Positions 63,609 to 64,000 of a stretch of DNA of 64,000 bases are shown in pieces. The notes below the pieces were generated by a model. That model made no database searches. It saw only the letters and a program-made list of their open reading frames with translations, and was not told the origin of the DNA. The position numbers and the translations under genes were made by a program. Where the stretch lies: the NCBI GenBank assembly GCA_031177355.1, contig JAPSGR010000006.1:1-64000 (forward strand), written 5' to 3'. Source of the stretch: Candidatus Nitrosocosmicus sp. GTDB taxonomy: Archaea > Thermoproteota > Nitrososphaeria > Nitrososphaerales > Nitrososphaeraceae. How positions within the stretch are numbered: the stretch's first letter is position 1; the number at the start of each line of letters is the position of its first letter.

Positions 63609-64000
63609 ATGAATAGTAAGTATGCCAATTTTATTTGGTTTGACGGTGAATTTAAACCGTGGGATTCAGTGACCGTGCCCATAACTACTCATGCAATACA
63701 CTATGGAACATCAGTTTTTGAGGGCATACGAGGATACTCGAATGATGAAAATCTTTTTATTTTTAAACTTAGGGAGCATATGAAAAGGTTGATTCAATCA
63801 GCAGAAGTTTACTCTATTAATTCCCGCTTTACTTTATCCGAAATATGTACTTCTACTATTGAGCTACTCAAAAAGAATAATATTCGAAGATCTTGTTATA
63901 TCCGACCATTATTATTTGTTGGATTGCATGGAATCGACCTTAATGTCACTAAGGATTCTCCTTCACACTTGGCAATTATTGCGTTTCCATTCAACAGATA
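63609..64000 (+). CDS. ilvE: Branched-chain amino-acid aminotransferase (5' part)
   Basis: Open from ATG 63609 to the end of the window (130 residues so far). YANFIWFDGEFKPWDSVTVP, then THAIHYGTSVFEGIRGY and RLIQSAEVYSI are the fold-type IV aminotransferase start, as in IlvE. It transaminates leucine, isoleucine and valine. The PLP lysine lies further on, outside the window. The start follows a CTTTTATAG-like TATA element by about 25 bases. Confidence 0.92.
   Translation, partial: MNSKYANFIWFDGEFKPWDSVTVPITTHAIHYGTSVFEGIRGYSNDENLFIFKLREHMKRLIQSAEVYSINSRFTLSEICTSTIELLKKNNIRRSCYIRPLLFVGLHGIDLNVTKDSPSHLAIIAFPFNR

Overview
The window looks like chromosome of an ammonia-oxidising archaeon (Thaumarchaeota/Nitrososphaeria). 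The low GC, many long signalling proteins and thaumarchaeal gene families suggest a Nitrosocosmicus-like member of Nitrososphaerales; the genus is inference. Archaeal hallmarks are NurA/HerA, pelota, an ESCRT-III-like CdvB, Alba, Csl4, aIF5B, eukaryote-like ribosomal proteins (L7Ae, S28e, L24e), Kae1/Bud32, Dph2, archease, an intron-containing class II tRNA and a tetraether-lipid-synthase-like radical SAM enzyme. Many genes start with TTG or GTG. First genes of units often have a TATA-like box 25-35 bases upstream of the start codon (leaderless style), whereas internal genes of the ribosomal cluster have GGTG-type ribosome binding sites. I saw no CRISPR array, insertion sequence, prophage or rRNA.

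Layout. 1-6.3 kb: end of a winged-helix-like gene, a second one, the nurA-herA pair behind a palindrome-rich promoter, then rtcA, an NMN adenylyltransferase, a resolvase-like nuclease and a pterin dehydratase. 6.5-10.1 kb: nitrilase-family amidohydrolase, SCP2-type thiolase with its DUF35 partner, and a CdvB-type protein. 10.1-15.3 kb: a 683-residue HTH/ATP-cone/NrdD-like protein followed by the B12-dependent ribonucleotide reductase. 15.4-22.8 kb: aspartate carbamoyltransferase, M3 peptidase, CutA, pelota, and a TrmB regulator divergent from the Tes-like radical SAM gene. 22.9-30.2 kb: a regulator/histidine kinase/response regulator cluster, a crotonase, homoserine kinase with a GPN-loop GTPase, a flippase-like membrane protein and an SDR. 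30.2-39.7 kb: sulfurtransferase, an anchored HEHA protein, a ParA-like ATPase, dihydropteroate-synthase-like protein, csl4-pheA, dph2 and a GNA1-like acetyltransferase. 40.1-45.5 kb: a response regulator/Cache kinase pair and a PurF-like protein lacking the catalytic residues. 45.6-49.4 kb: YchF, Kae1, Bud32 and the tRNA. 49.5-56.3 kb: GlmM-like mutase, rpl7ae-rps28e-rpl24e-ndk-infB, hisS and archease. 56.4-64 kb: thioredoxin, succinate dehydrogenase A-C-D-B, MIP18-type protein, argH, alba, a nucleotidyltransferase-like protein and the start of ilvE.

The genes are mostly housekeeping (translation, tRNA modification, nucleotide and amino-acid synthesis, TCA cycle), with two-component modules interspersed. 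The most unusual items are two apparent pseudoenzymes: the DNA-binding ATP-cone/NrdD-like protein beside the ribonucleotide reductase, which could be a nucleotide-sensing regulator of dNTP synthesis, and the PurF paralogue in which the nucleophile and PRPP motifs are replaced. Also notable are the repeated palindromes at the nurA-herA promoter, a duplicated dph2 start region that creates a six-codon upstream ORF, and a kinase-borne receiver domain without its phosphoacceptor aspartate.
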